DNA from: DATELY01 sp040513115
GTDB lineage: Bacteria > Pseudomonadota > Gammaproteobacteria > Steroidobacterales > Steroidobacteraceae
NCBI GenBank assembly: GCA_040513115.1
Contig: JBEVDW010000344.1
Span: 1-6,047, forward strand
Direction of reading: 5' to 3'
DNA length: 6,047 nucleotides
Shown: positions 1 to 6,047 of the stretch, piece after piece
How the letters are laid out: each line of letters starts with the position of its first letter
How positions within the stretch are numbered: the stretch's first letter is position 1
Notes under the pieces: generated by a model
What the model was told of the DNA's origin: nothing
The model's input: only the letters and a program-made list of their open reading frames with translations
Database searches by the model: none
Translations under genes and position numbers: made by a program

Positions 1-963
1 GAACGCGGTCTGCACCGCCGTGAACGGCATCGGTTGGGATATGTCGGCTAGCGGAGTCGCGAGCTCGCGCAATGGCTGCATTACCGCCATGCCTGCCTCC
101 GGCGGTCCAGCGTAGACGCCTCCGATCAGCAAGCATGGCTGGTTGTGAATCGCAGGCGGCAACTGCGGCGCGGACGGCATTGTGATCCCCACGGCCACTG
201 ACGTGACCTCGTCAGGCGCGCGCAGACAGAACTCGCGCCAGCGACGTAGAATCGCGGCGGCCTCGGCAACCGGGTAGAAGACACCTGCGAACGCCACCGT
301 AGGCCCGAGCGGATGGGCGCGAAATTCGAACCACGTTACGATCCCGAAGTTTCCGCCACCGCCGCGCAATGCCCAAAACAGATCCGGGTCCGACGCGGAT
401 GACGCCGTGCGCACCGAACCATCCGCACATACGACGCGAGCGGATAGCAGGCTGTCGATTGTGAGACCGTACTTGCGGCGGACCCAGCCTTCTCCGCCAC
501 CTAACGTGAGGCCGGCCACACCGGTTTCCGACACGACGCCGCCGGGCACCACCAGGCCGAACGGCTGCGTCTCGCGATCGACTTCGGCCCAAAGCGCGCC
601 GCCCTGCACGCGAACTGTGCGGGCATCCGGATCGACATCCACGCTGCGCATTCTGGTGAGATCGATCACCATCCCGCCATCACAGCTGGAGTGACCTGCG
701 ACCGAGTGTCCACCCCCGCGAACAGCGACGAGAAGGCCGTGCCGGCGGCCAAACCTCACTGCGTCGGCAACGTCGGCCGTCCCGGTACAACGGACGAGGA
801 GTGCAGGGCGAGCCGGATGCATGGCATTGAAGATCGGCTTGTCGGCAAAGCCCGCTTGACCAGCCGTCAACACGTCTCCTCGAATTTCCGCGCGGAATGT
901 GTCGATGGTGTCGTCCTCGATCCTCGTTCGCCCGCCGTCCAAAGTGGTGATCTCCGTTGCCAT
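1..963 (-). CDS. FAD-linked oxidase, berberine-bridge-enzyme (BBE) type, 3' end cut by window edge
   Basis: Partial gene: 321 codons are visible and the frame is still open at base 1, so the C-terminal part, including any BBE domain, lies outside. The N-terminal PCMH-type FAD-binding domain is clear. RGGGHSVAGHSSCDGG (residues 82-97) holds the His (H86) that in this family carries FAD covalently through its 8-alpha position. GGVVSETGVAGLTLGGGEGW (about 141-160) and ALRGGGGNFGIVTWFEF (about 200-216) are further flavin-binding signatures. The Cys that makes the second FAD bond in bicovalent members (GxCxxVG context) appears absent, since the segment reads GVVSETG, so a monocovalent flavin is likely. 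No signal peptide is seen, so the protein is probably cytoplasmic. Family members oxidise alcohols, sugars or secondary metabolites with O2; the substrate here is unknown. ATG at 963 is chosen because AAGGAG lies 6 nt upstream. It is the last visible gene of the minus-strand operon, 22 bp after the di-heme gene. Confidence 0.9.
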   Translation of the reverse strand, partial: MATEITTLDGGRTRIEDDTIDTFRAEIRGDVLTAGQAGFADKPIFNAMHPARPALLVRCTGTADVADAVRFGRRHGLLVAVRGGGHSVAGHSSCDGGMVIDLTRMRSVDVDPDARTVRVQGGALWAEVDRETQPFGLVVPGGVVSETGVAGLTLGGGEGWVRRKYGLTIDSLLSARVVCADGSVRTASSASDPDLFWALRGGGGNFGIVTWFEFRAHPLGPTVAFAGVFYPVAEAAAILRRWREFCLRAPDEVTSVAVGITMPSAPQLPPAIHNQPCLLIGGVYAGPPEAGMAVMQPLRELATPLADISQPMPFTAVQTAF

Positions 964-969
964 GCTGCT

Positions 970-975
970 CTCCTT
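970..975 (-). promoter_or_regulatory. Ribosome binding site of the FAD-linked oxidase gene
   Basis: On the minus strand AAGGAG sits 6 nt before the ATG at 963, within the 22-bp gap after the di-heme gene's stop codon. It fixes the start of the oxidase gene and supports separate translation from a shared transcript. Confidence 0.75.
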
Positions 976-985
976 CGAGGCCCTT

Positions 986-2365
986 TCACTCAAACACGAG
1001 TACGGGAAAGCCACTCGGGAGTTCTCGTGGAATGAGCTTCTGCAGATTTTCCGGCATTGCCCGTCGATCGAGCAACCCGTGTCGTACGAAGTCGACGAGA
1101 CTGCGAACGGCATCATCGGAAAGGTGGATCGGCGTGGCCAGAATCGGATCCACTCGCGCAAGCACCGACTCGGATGGCCCCATCGGTGCGCGCAAGTCGG
1201 CAGCCAACCCGGCAGCGTCTGGATTGTATCCACGCATCGACGTGAAGACGTCCAGGTGGTGGGTGACCGCATCCTCGAGCGTGGTGAACGCGCCGTTGTG
1301 GAAGAAGGTTGGCTGAAGGCCCACATTTCGAATCGGCGAGGTTCGGAATTTGTAGCGGTCATCCGGATTGCCGGTGATTTGTTCCAACCCGAAGTCTTCA
1401 TTGCCGCCAGGCCCATCGAAGGCCACGTTGCCAGACAGCGGAGCGATTTGTGGGACACCGATGACGTGTGCGGCAAAATCGCTGAACATCTCGTTCGACG
1501 GCCCGGATACGCGGTGACACTCTACACACCTCGCCGCACCGAAGAACAGCAACGCACCCTCCTTTTGAACGTCGGTCAAGGCGTTCTTCATGCCTCGTGC
1601 GAATCGGTCTATGGGCGCGTCAGCAAACACCAGGGTGAATTCGAATTCGGCTATCGCGCGACCAAACATGTCGAAGGTAATCGGCCCACCCTGCTGCACC
1701 GACGGAAAGCGCTTCGCAAATCGGGCTCGGTACTCGGGCACGTCGTTGATGCGCCTCAGGACCTCATCGCGAATTTCGAAATTCCCACCCGGGAAATCGA
1801 AACCCGCGACCTCCACGCGCTCCGTCGGCGGAATAAACGCCTGCGCCGTGAGCAGGTGCGGCTGATACGAGAGCGTCAACCCCTCCGGTTCCGGGAACAT
1901 GAAGCCGGCGGAATTGTCGAAGGGGTCGTCAGATAGGGCCGCAAAGCGCGAGTTCCACATCAGATTCGGAAAAAAGGCGGTGTTCGCGATCATCGGACTA
2001 CGGCGTTGATTCCGCGGTCCGCTCCGGCTGGGACCGACGATGCCGTTGTTATCGATGCCGATCGCAATCGATTGCGTATCGCCAAATCCGTTCGTCGGAG
2101 CGTGGCACCCGGAACAGTTGTTATCGTTGTTGAGACCGGCCACGGTGTCGAAAAAGAGCAGCCGACCGGTGTCGGCGAGCTGACGATCGATTCGGCGGCC
2201 CAGTCGCTGCTCCAGTGTGGATTCGATTCTACCGGTGAAGCCGTGTTGTGCGAGCACGGTCTGCAGTTCGTCATCCAAGAGATTGCGTTGGCCACCGGCG
2301 TGCAGGATCTGCATAAGCAGCCCCGCCACTCCGGCAACCGTTAGCGACAGCGTAACAGCGTGCAT
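986..2365 (-). CDS. Exported di-heme cytochrome c peroxidase / MauG-superfamily protein
   Basis: 459-aa protein with two c-type heme attachment motifs, CSGCH (84-88) and CVECH (280-284), the hallmark of the bacterial di-heme cytochrome c peroxidase/MauG/MbnH superfamily. Other family features are LFFDTVAGLNNDNNCSGCH (71-88 region), ANTAFFPNLMWNSRFAAL (128-144, cf. the usual LN-F-W-GR motif), PIDRFARG (251-258), EGALLFFG before heme 2 (269-276) and FRTSPIRNVGLQPTFFHNG (340-358). A hydrophobic N-terminus (residues 1-23, possible cleavage after A23) suggests Sec export, with heme attached outside the cytoplasm. It lacks the usual Lys/Arg at its start. ATG at 2365 is preferred over an in-frame ATG at 2461, which would overlap the upstream gene and bury the signal peptide; GGAG lies 7 nt upstream of 2365. 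Members reduce H2O2 or use it to oxidise a partner protein, as MauG and MbnH do. The axial ligands that separate these activities could not be assigned by eye, so the substrate is open. Confidence 0.88.
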   Translation of the reverse strand: MHAVTLSLTVAGVAGLLMQILHAGGQRNLLDDELQTVLAQHGFTGRIESTLEQRLGRRIDRQLADTGRLLFFDTVAGLNNDNNCSGCHAPTNGFGDTQSIAIGIDNNGIVGPSRSGPRNQRRSPMIANTAFFPNLMWNSRFAALSDDPFDNSAGFMFPEPEGLTLSYQPHLLTAQAFIPPTERVEVAGFDFPGGNFEIRDEVLRRINDVPEYRARFAKRFPSVQQGGPITFDMFGRAIAEFEFTLVFADAPIDRFARGMKNALTDVQKEGALLFFGAARCVECHRVSGPSNEMFSDFAAHVIGVPQIAPLSGNVAFDGPGGNEDFGLEQITGNPDDRYKFRTSPIRNVGLQPTFFHNGAFTTLEDAVTHHLDVFTSMRGYNPDAAGLAADLRAPMGPSESVLARVDPILATPIHLSDDAVRSLVDFVRHGLLDRRAMPENLQKLIPRELPSGFPVLVFE

Positions 2366-2372
2366 GTTCGTT

Positions 2373-2376
2373 CTCC
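2373..2376 (-). promoter_or_regulatory. Ribosome binding site of the di-heme protein gene
   Basis: Read on the minus strand, GGGAGAACGAAC precedes the ATG at 2365, with GGAG about 7 nt before the start. It lies in the 20-bp gap after the upstream gene and decides for this start over the longer reading frame from 2461. Confidence 0.6.
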
Positions 2377-2385
2377 CGTGCCCGC

Positions 2386-2889
2386 CTACGGGATCCGCGG
2401 ATTCAGGAACGTGAACAGACCATTGGGATTGTGTTCCCAGATCCACGCGTTGAGTTCCCACAAACCAAACCCTTCTTCATCCTGACGCCATCGATCGGCT
2501 GTACCGGTGAAGCCTGTGGGTGGCGTCGCTGACACGAGAGGCACCAGATATTCCACCCCAACGAGTTGCAGGCGGTTCTCTCCAGGAACGGGGGCGTATA
2601 GCAGAGCCTCCGGATGCGCCGGGTCGAAGTCGCCATCGATCAGCGAGGTGTTGACCCAATGGAAGCCCTCTTCTGGCAAGTACAGGTCGACGTTGACGTA
2701 GCCGTCGGCTTCCGCTTGCGCGATGTCGTGGTACTTCGCAGTTGCGGCACGAGCAGCAGCGAGCTCTCGGTGGGTCGCTGGCGTCAGGCCGTGGTCGATT
2801 CCCATCGCGATGACCGAAGTGACCCACCAGGCAAGAAACCCGAATGCTGTGAAGGTGAGGACCGGCGTGCAGCGTAGTCTCGTTTTCAT
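2386..2889 (-). CDS. Small exported protein of unknown function, Trp-rich C-terminus
   Basis: 167-aa protein that I cannot assign to a named family. The N-terminus is a signal peptide or anchor: KTRLR followed by a hydrophobic run at about residues 9-28, ending SVIA (possible cleavage after A28). The rest shows what look like conserved blocks: ATAKYHDIAQAEADGYVNVD (50-69), EEGFHWVNTSLID (73-85), PEALLYAPVPG (93-103), LQLVGVEYLVPL (108-119), then LWELNAWIWEHNPNGLFTFL (143-162) and a Pro-Arg-Ile-Pro end. From memory, similar short secreted proteins with HWVN, PEALLY and W-NPNG-F blocks occur in many bacteria as hypothetical proteins. Five Trp (78, 134, 144, 149, 151) and several His make metal, heme or redox chemistry conceivable. 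ATG at 2889 is chosen because AGGGGG lies 5 nt upstream and the signal peptide begins there; the frame extends up to 3105 without coding-like sequence. It is the first gene of the operon, 20 bp before the di-heme gene. Confidence 0.82.
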   Translation of the reverse strand: MKTRLRCTPVLTFTAFGFLAWWVTSVIAMGIDHGLTPATHRELAAARAATAKYHDIAQAEADGYVNVDLYLPEEGFHWVNTSLIDGDFDPAHPEALLYAPVPGENRLQLVGVEYLVPLVSATPPTGFTGTADRWRQDEEGFGLWELNAWIWEHNPNGLFTFLNPRIP

Positions 2890-2894
2890 AGCTT

Positions 2895-2900
2895 CCCCCT
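2895..2900 (-). promoter_or_regulatory. Ribosome binding site of the small exported protein gene
   Basis: Minus-strand AGGGGG with a 5-nt spacer before the ATG at 2889. An alternative in-frame ATG at 2916 has GGAAGAG directly abutting it, too close for good initiation, and would put a charged stretch ahead of the signal peptide. Confidence 0.55.
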
Positions 2901-2963
2901 CTACTGGTGCAACCATCTCTTCCGAACGAATCCGGTTGTTGATGCAGGATTGCTCCCGTATGT

Positions 2964-3071
2964 AGATAAGCGTCAGCAATGACACGAACACCGCACGCGC
3001 TCGGCCGTGACGACTCTGAGTGGTCTTCGAACACTGATCTGACCAGCACATAGCTCGCATTGAGATAAGCG
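2964..3071 (+). repeat. Pair of 9-bp direct repeats AGATAAGCG in the divergent promoter region
   Basis: AGATAAGCG occurs at 2964-2972 and again at 3063-3071, 99 bp apart start to start. On the minus strand both read CGCTTATCT. Their place between two divergent operons fits a regulator or alternative-sigma site, but a 9-bp match by chance in a region this size is not rare. Confidence 0.3.
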
Positions 3072-3151
3072 CAAAAAGCGCGTCGCGAACCGCACGCGAG
3101 ACCACACCTCCATCGAGTGTTCATTGACCGTAGAATGGCGACGTAGCGGGC

Positions 3152-3718
3152 ATGGGCAAGGCAGTCGGTGACGACGTCACGGCGTTGCTGAGGCGTTGGC
3201 GCGAGGGTGACGAAGACGCGCAGGCTGACGTCTTTTCCGTTCTCTATGACGAGCTGCGGCGGCAGGCTCGCGCCTGCATGCGGCGCGAGTCAACAGGCCA
3301 CACGTTGCAGACGACGGCGCTCGTTCACGAGGTATTTCTGCGACTTGCATCGGCGCAATGCCCCGACTGGCAGCATCGTGTGCACTTCCTGGCAGTGGCA
3401 GCGCGCGCGATGCGGCGCGTGCTCGTTGATCTGGCACGAGCCCGTCGAACTTCGAAGCGCGGCAGCGGCGCTCTCCATCTTCCGCTCGACACCTCGCTGA
3501 CGGCGCCTCAGACTCCGGCGGTCGATCTGCTCGCCCTCGACGAAGCGCTGGTCGCGCTGGCCCAACTGGATGCTCGCAAAGCACAGATCGTCGAATTACG
3601 GTTCTTCGGCGGGCTGACCAATGAGGAGACCGCGGCAGTCCTCGTGATTTCGACTGACACGGTGCTGCGAGACTGGAGGCTGGCGCGGGCCTGGTTGTTT
3701 CGGCATCTGACTGCATGA
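3152..3718 (+). CDS. ECF-family RNA polymerase sigma factor of the kinase-associated type
   Basis: 188-aa sigma factor that would direct RNA polymerase to a special set of promoters. The sigma-2 region spans about 9-100 (VTALLRRWREGDEDAQADVF, then LYDELRRQARACMRRE, LVHEVFLRLA and the RAMRRVLVDLARARR helix). The sigma-4 region spans about 128-185, with a helix-turn-helix at 155-182 (LTNEETAAVLVISTDTVLRD followed by WRLARAWL). The order and wording match the sigma-70 ECF subfamily common in Acidobacteriota, Planctomycetota and Gemmatimonadota (TIGR02999/PF07638-like). The acidic DAED-type patch of ordinary ECF factors is absent; STGHTLQTTALVHEVF (47-62) stands there. The helix-turn-helix has Val164 where Gly is usual. 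There is no anti-sigma gene; the next gene, 15 bp on, is a Ser/Thr kinase. ATG at 3152 is the only good start: an in-frame stop lies at 3131-3133. Its Shine-Dalgarno is weak (AGCGGG), so translation may be inefficient or leader-independent. Confidence 0.92.
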   Translation: MGKAVGDDVTALLRRWREGDEDAQADVFSVLYDELRRQARACMRRESTGHTLQTTALVHEVFLRLASAQCPDWQHRVHFLAVAARAMRRVLVDLARARRTSKRGSGALHLPLDTSLTAPQTPAVDLLALDEALVALAQLDARKAQIVELRFFGGLTNEETAAVLVISTDTVLRDWRLARAWLFRHLTA

Positions 3719-3722
3719 GGAT

Positions 3723-3726
3723 GGAG
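3723..3726 (+). promoter_or_regulatory. Ribosome binding site of the kinase gene
   Basis: GGAG with a 7-nt spacer before GTG at 3734, inside the 15-bp gap after the sigma factor stop. It decides for the GTG start; ATGs at 3715 and 3721 are out of frame. Confidence 0.6.
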
Positions 3727-3733
3727 TGCTGTC

Positions 3734-6047
3734 GTGAGTCATCCATGGTCTCGTATCGAGCAGCTGTTTCACGAGGCACTCGCGCGAACGGAAACAGACC
3801 GCAGTGGTTTTCTCGATCGCGCGTGTGGGGAGGACCTCTCGCTGCGCAATGAGGTCGAGGCCCTGCTTGAAAGTGATGTGCGGGCGACCGGCTTTCTGAG
3901 TGCGCCTATCATTCTCGGACCGCATCCAGCGGCTAGCGACGCAATCGACGACCACCCTTCGGTGCCCGATCAACTGACTCGCGCCACGCCGCCCCAGTTC
4001 GAGTTCGTTACCGGCACGATGATCGGAAATTATCGAATCGTGCGCCCGCTCGGACGCGGTGGGATGGGTGAAGTGTACGAGGCCGAGGACCTTACACTCG
4101 GCCGGCACGTCGCGATCAAGCTGTTGAAAGTTGTTTCAGACTCCGCGGCGGCTCGTGCACGTCTGCTGAGCGAGGCCCGCACCGCCTCATCACTCAATCA
4201 TCCGCACATCGTCACCGTTCATTCAATCGAGCGCGATCGAGACGGGCGCGATTTCCTGGTGATGGAATTCGTCGAGGGATCGACCATGCGCGAGCGCCTG
4301 ACGTCAGGGGCGCTGGAGATCGACGAGTTGCTGACCAGCGCGGCGCAGGTCGCCGACGCGCTCGCCGCGGCGCACGCCCGCGGCATCGTGCATCGCGATC
4401 TGAAGCCAGAGAATGTGATGTTCACCGCGACTGGCAGCGTGAAACTGCTCGACTTCGGCATTGCCGCGCACGCCCGGTCGGAAGACGATCTCGAAACTCA
4501 CGCCGGAGCACCGGCGGCGATTGTCGGCACTGTGAGCTACATGTCACCGGAGCAGGCTGAAGGTGGGCAGATAGACTTCCGATCGGATCAGTTCTCGCTT
4601 GGGTCAATCCTGTACGAAACGGCCACGGGTGAGCGTCTGTTCCGGGGTGCAAGTGCGGCGCAGACGTTAGCAGCGGTGCGACGGGCCGATGTTCCTTCGC
4701 TGACCGAGCGCTGCCCGCTCATGCCCGACCCGCTGCGCTGGATTATCGAGCGCTGCCTGTCTCGCGAGCCTGGCGATCGCTACGCCTCGACGAACGACTT
4801 ACACCGCGAGCTGGCGATGGTCCGCACGCGGCTGTTCGAGGTACAGGCGACGGATGACGTCCCATCAGTGCCACTGCCCCGGACACCCCTAGTCGGTCGG
4901 GCGAGCGAATTGGCAACAGTCACGCGCCTCGTGGATAGCGGTGCTCGGCTCATTACGCTGACAGGACCCGGAGGTGTCGGCAAGACGCGACTGGCGCTCG
5001 AGCTCGCGACAACGCTTTCCGCCCGCTTTGGCAATCGCGTGTTCTTCGTCGATCTCTCGCCTGTTCACGGCGCTGATGCCGTCGGAAAGACCATCGCGAG
5101 CGCGCTCGGCGTGCGCGATACGACGGATACGAACGTCGCGTCTGCTCTTCGCCGATGGATTCGCGAGCGCCAGCAGTCACCGATGCTGCTCGTGATCGAC
5201 AACTTCGAGCACGTCCTCGACGCGGCGCCGCTGGTCAGCGAACTGCTGGCGGCTGGGAGATCGCTCAGCGTGCTCGCTACGAGCCGGGCGGTGTTGCGCC
5301 TGGCCGGCGAATACGACGTGATGGTGCCCCCGCTCGCTGTTCCCGATACACGTCACACGACGCTGGAACAGCTCTCGAGTTCTGCCGCAGTCACACTCTT
5401 CGTGCAGCGTGCGACAGCAGCCAAATCGGATTTCATCCTGACAGAGGAGAACGCTGGGCCGATCGCACGCATTTGCCAACGGCTGGACGGGCTGCCCCTC
5501 GCCATCGAACTTGCGGCGGCGCGCGTCAGGCTTTTGTCTCCGGCAGCAATCCTATCCAAGCTCGAGCGTCGGCTGGACGTCCTGACCGGTGGGCCGAGGG
5601 ACGCGCCGCAACGGCAGAAATCATTTCGCGCCGCCCTTGAATGGAGTGAGGAGCTTCTCGATGCCTCCGAGCGAATGCTCTTTCGCCGCATGGCAGTCTT
5701 TTCCGGTGGGTGCACAGCGGAGGGGGTTGAGGCAGTGTGCAACGTCCTCGCCGATCTGGGGGGAAGTGTGGAGGATCTGCTGGACGGCCTCGTCCAGCAA
5801 AACATGCTCGTTGTCGTGAATGACAGCGATCCACACCGTGTCAGCCAGTTGGAAACGATTCGAGAGTATGCGCAAGAGCGGCTGGCTGCCAGCAACGACG
5901 GCGAGTTGGCTCGCCGCGCGCATGCCGCGTATTGCGTGGTACTCGCCGAAGAAGGCTATGGCTTGCGTGGCCGGGAACAGTCCCAGTGGATGCGTCGCTG
6001 CGACGTAGAGTACGCCAATTATCGCGCAGCGCACGAGTGGCTGATTG
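3734..6047 (+). CDS. Ser/Thr protein kinase fused to a STAND/NB-ARC-like ATPase, 3' end cut by window edge
   Basis: 771 residues are visible and the frame is still open at the right edge. Residues 1-95 form an extension (SRIEQLFHEALARTETDR, FLDRAC, LRNEVEALLESD) recurrent in kinases of this type. A complete Hanks kinase domain follows at about 100-365: Gly loop LGRGGMGEV (106-114), Lys129 in VAIKLL, Glu147, HRDLKPEN (220-227, catalytic Asp222), DFG (240-242), and GTVSYMSPEQ (265-274). After a short linker comes the ATPase: LVGRASEL (386-393), Walker A GPGGVGKTR (411-419), Walker B LLVIDNFEHV (485-494), ATSR (515-518) and GLPLAIELAAARVRLLSP (586-603). A winged-helix-like segment follows (RQKSFRAALEWSEELLDASE, 627-646; MAVFSGG; ETIREYAQERL at 707-717). 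The arrangement resembles mycobacterial PknK. A TPR-type sensor C-terminus would be expected beyond the window. No membrane helix is visible, so the protein seems cytoplasmic. GTG start with GGAG 7 nt upstream. Probably co-transcribed with the sigma factor and likely phosphorylates it or a shared partner (inference). Confidence 0.93.
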   Translation, partial: MSHPWSRIEQLFHEALARTETDRSGFLDRACGEDLSLRNEVEALLESDVRATGFLSAPIILGPHPAASDAIDDHPSVPDQLTRATPPQFEFVTGTMIGNYRIVRPLGRGGMGEVYEAEDLTLGRHVAIKLLKVVSDSAAARARLLSEARTASSLNHPHIVTVHSIERDRDGRDFLVMEFVEGSTMRERLTSGALEIDELLTSAAQVADALAAAHARGIVHRDLKPENVMFTATGSVKLLDFGIAAHARSEDDLETHAGAPAAIVGTVSYMSPEQAEGGQIDFRSDQFSLGSILYETATGERLFRGASAAQTLAAVRRADVPSLTERCPLMPDPLRWIIERCLSREPGDRYASTNDLHRELAMVRTRLFEVQATDDVPSVPLPRTPLVGRASELATVTRLVDSGARLITLTGPGGVGKTRLALELATTLSARFGNRVFFVDLSPVHGADAVGKTIASALGVRDTTDTNVASALRRWIRERQQSPMLLVIDNFEHVLDAAPLVSELLAAGRSLSVLATSRAVLRLAGEYDVMVPPLAVPDTRHTTLEQLSSSAAVTLFVQRATAAKSDFILTEENAGPIARICQRLDGLPLAIELAAARVRLLSPAAILSKLERRLDVLTGGPRDAPQRQKSFRAALEWSEELLDASERMLFRRMAVFSGGCTAEGVEAVCNVLADLGGSVEDLLDGLVQQNMLVVVNDSDPHRVSQLETIREYAQERLAASNDGELARRAHAAYCVVLAEEGYGLRGREQSQWMRRCDVEYANYRAAHEWLI

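Larger units (their letters stand above)
2890..3151. promoter_or_regulatory. Divergent intergenic region with the promoters of both operons
   Basis: This 262-bp stretch separates two divergent genes and must hold the promoter of each, or at least of one. On the plus strand TAGAAT at 3131-3136 resembles a -10 box just before the sigma gene, but no convincing -35 lies at the right distance, and the leader would be only about 10 nt. No strong sigma-70 promoter was found on the minus strand. A 9-bp sequence occurs twice, and a small inverted repeat GTCA-GCAA-TGAC lies at about 2972-2983. No small gene with a good ribosome binding site was seen. The minus-strand frame open to 3105 is treated as non-coding upstream extension. 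Confidence 0.5.

Noticed and set aside
899..1936. Long open frame (345 codons) on the plus strand opposite the di-heme gene
   Set aside because: It lies entirely antisense to a gene with clear heme motifs, shows no recognisable domain, and is a typical GC-rich shadow frame.
2366..2461. Longer start of the di-heme protein at 2461
   Set aside because: It would overlap the upstream gene by 76 bp and place 32 residues in front of the export signal; the ATG at 2365 has GGAG at 7 nt.
2972..2983. GTCA-GCAA-TGAC inverted repeat as a terminator or operator
   Set aside because: The stem is only 4 bp with no T-run, so it cannot be told from chance.
2890..3105. N-terminal extension of the small exported protein to an ATG at 3105
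   Set aside because: The added residues show no domain and would bury the signal peptide; the ATG at 2889 has a good ribosome binding site.
3177..4108. Minus-strand open frames opposite the sigma factor and kinase genes
   Set aside because: They are antisense to two well-recognised genes and contain no family motifs.
5155..5895. Plus- and minus-strand frames of 161 and 180 codons over the ATPase region
   Set aside because: They overlap the kinase-ATPase gene, whose own frame carries Walker motifs and stays open to the window end; their products are Arg/Ser/Ala-rich without domains.

Overview
This 6,047-base, GC-rich window has the look of a chromosomal segment from a soil or sediment bacterium of the Acidobacteriota or Gemmatimonadota type. 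The hint comes from an ECF sigma factor paired with a Ser/Thr kinase that carries a characteristic N-terminal extension. This taxonomic guess rests on family habit only; there is no rRNA or other marker gene here. No tRNA, rRNA, CRISPR array, insertion sequence or origin was seen.

The window holds two divergent transcription units separated by a 262-bp intergenic region (2890-3151). The left unit, on the minus strand, has three tightly spaced genes. In transcription order they are: a 167-aa secreted or membrane-anchored protein of unknown function (2889-2386); a 459-aa exported di-heme cytochrome c peroxidase/MauG-superfamily protein with two CxxCH motifs (2365-986); and an FAD-linked oxidase of the berberine-bridge-enzyme type, cut by the left window edge (963-1). 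The two gaps are about 20-22 bp, and each downstream gene has a clear Shine-Dalgarno sequence. This looks like one redox operon. The substrate cannot be read from the sequence. One reasonable idea is that the tryptophan-rich small protein is the partner or substrate of the di-heme enzyme.

The right unit, on the plus strand, begins with a 188-aa ECF sigma factor (3152-3718). After 15 bp comes a large protein (3734 to beyond the right edge, 771 residues visible). It has an N-terminal extension of about 90 aa, a complete Hanks-type Ser/Thr kinase domain, and a STAND/NB-ARC-like ATPase module resembling those of PknK and LuxR/AfsR-type regulators.

The most interesting observation is in the sigma factor. 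It lacks the acidic DAED-type patch that normal ECF sigma factors use to contact RNA polymerase, and has a Thr-rich segment (His-Thr-Leu-Gln-Thr-Thr) in its place, next to a kinase gene. That is the arrangement expected for a sigma factor switched on by phosphorylation, as described for EcfP/PknT. The divergent redox operon is a candidate target, but nothing in the sequence proves it.
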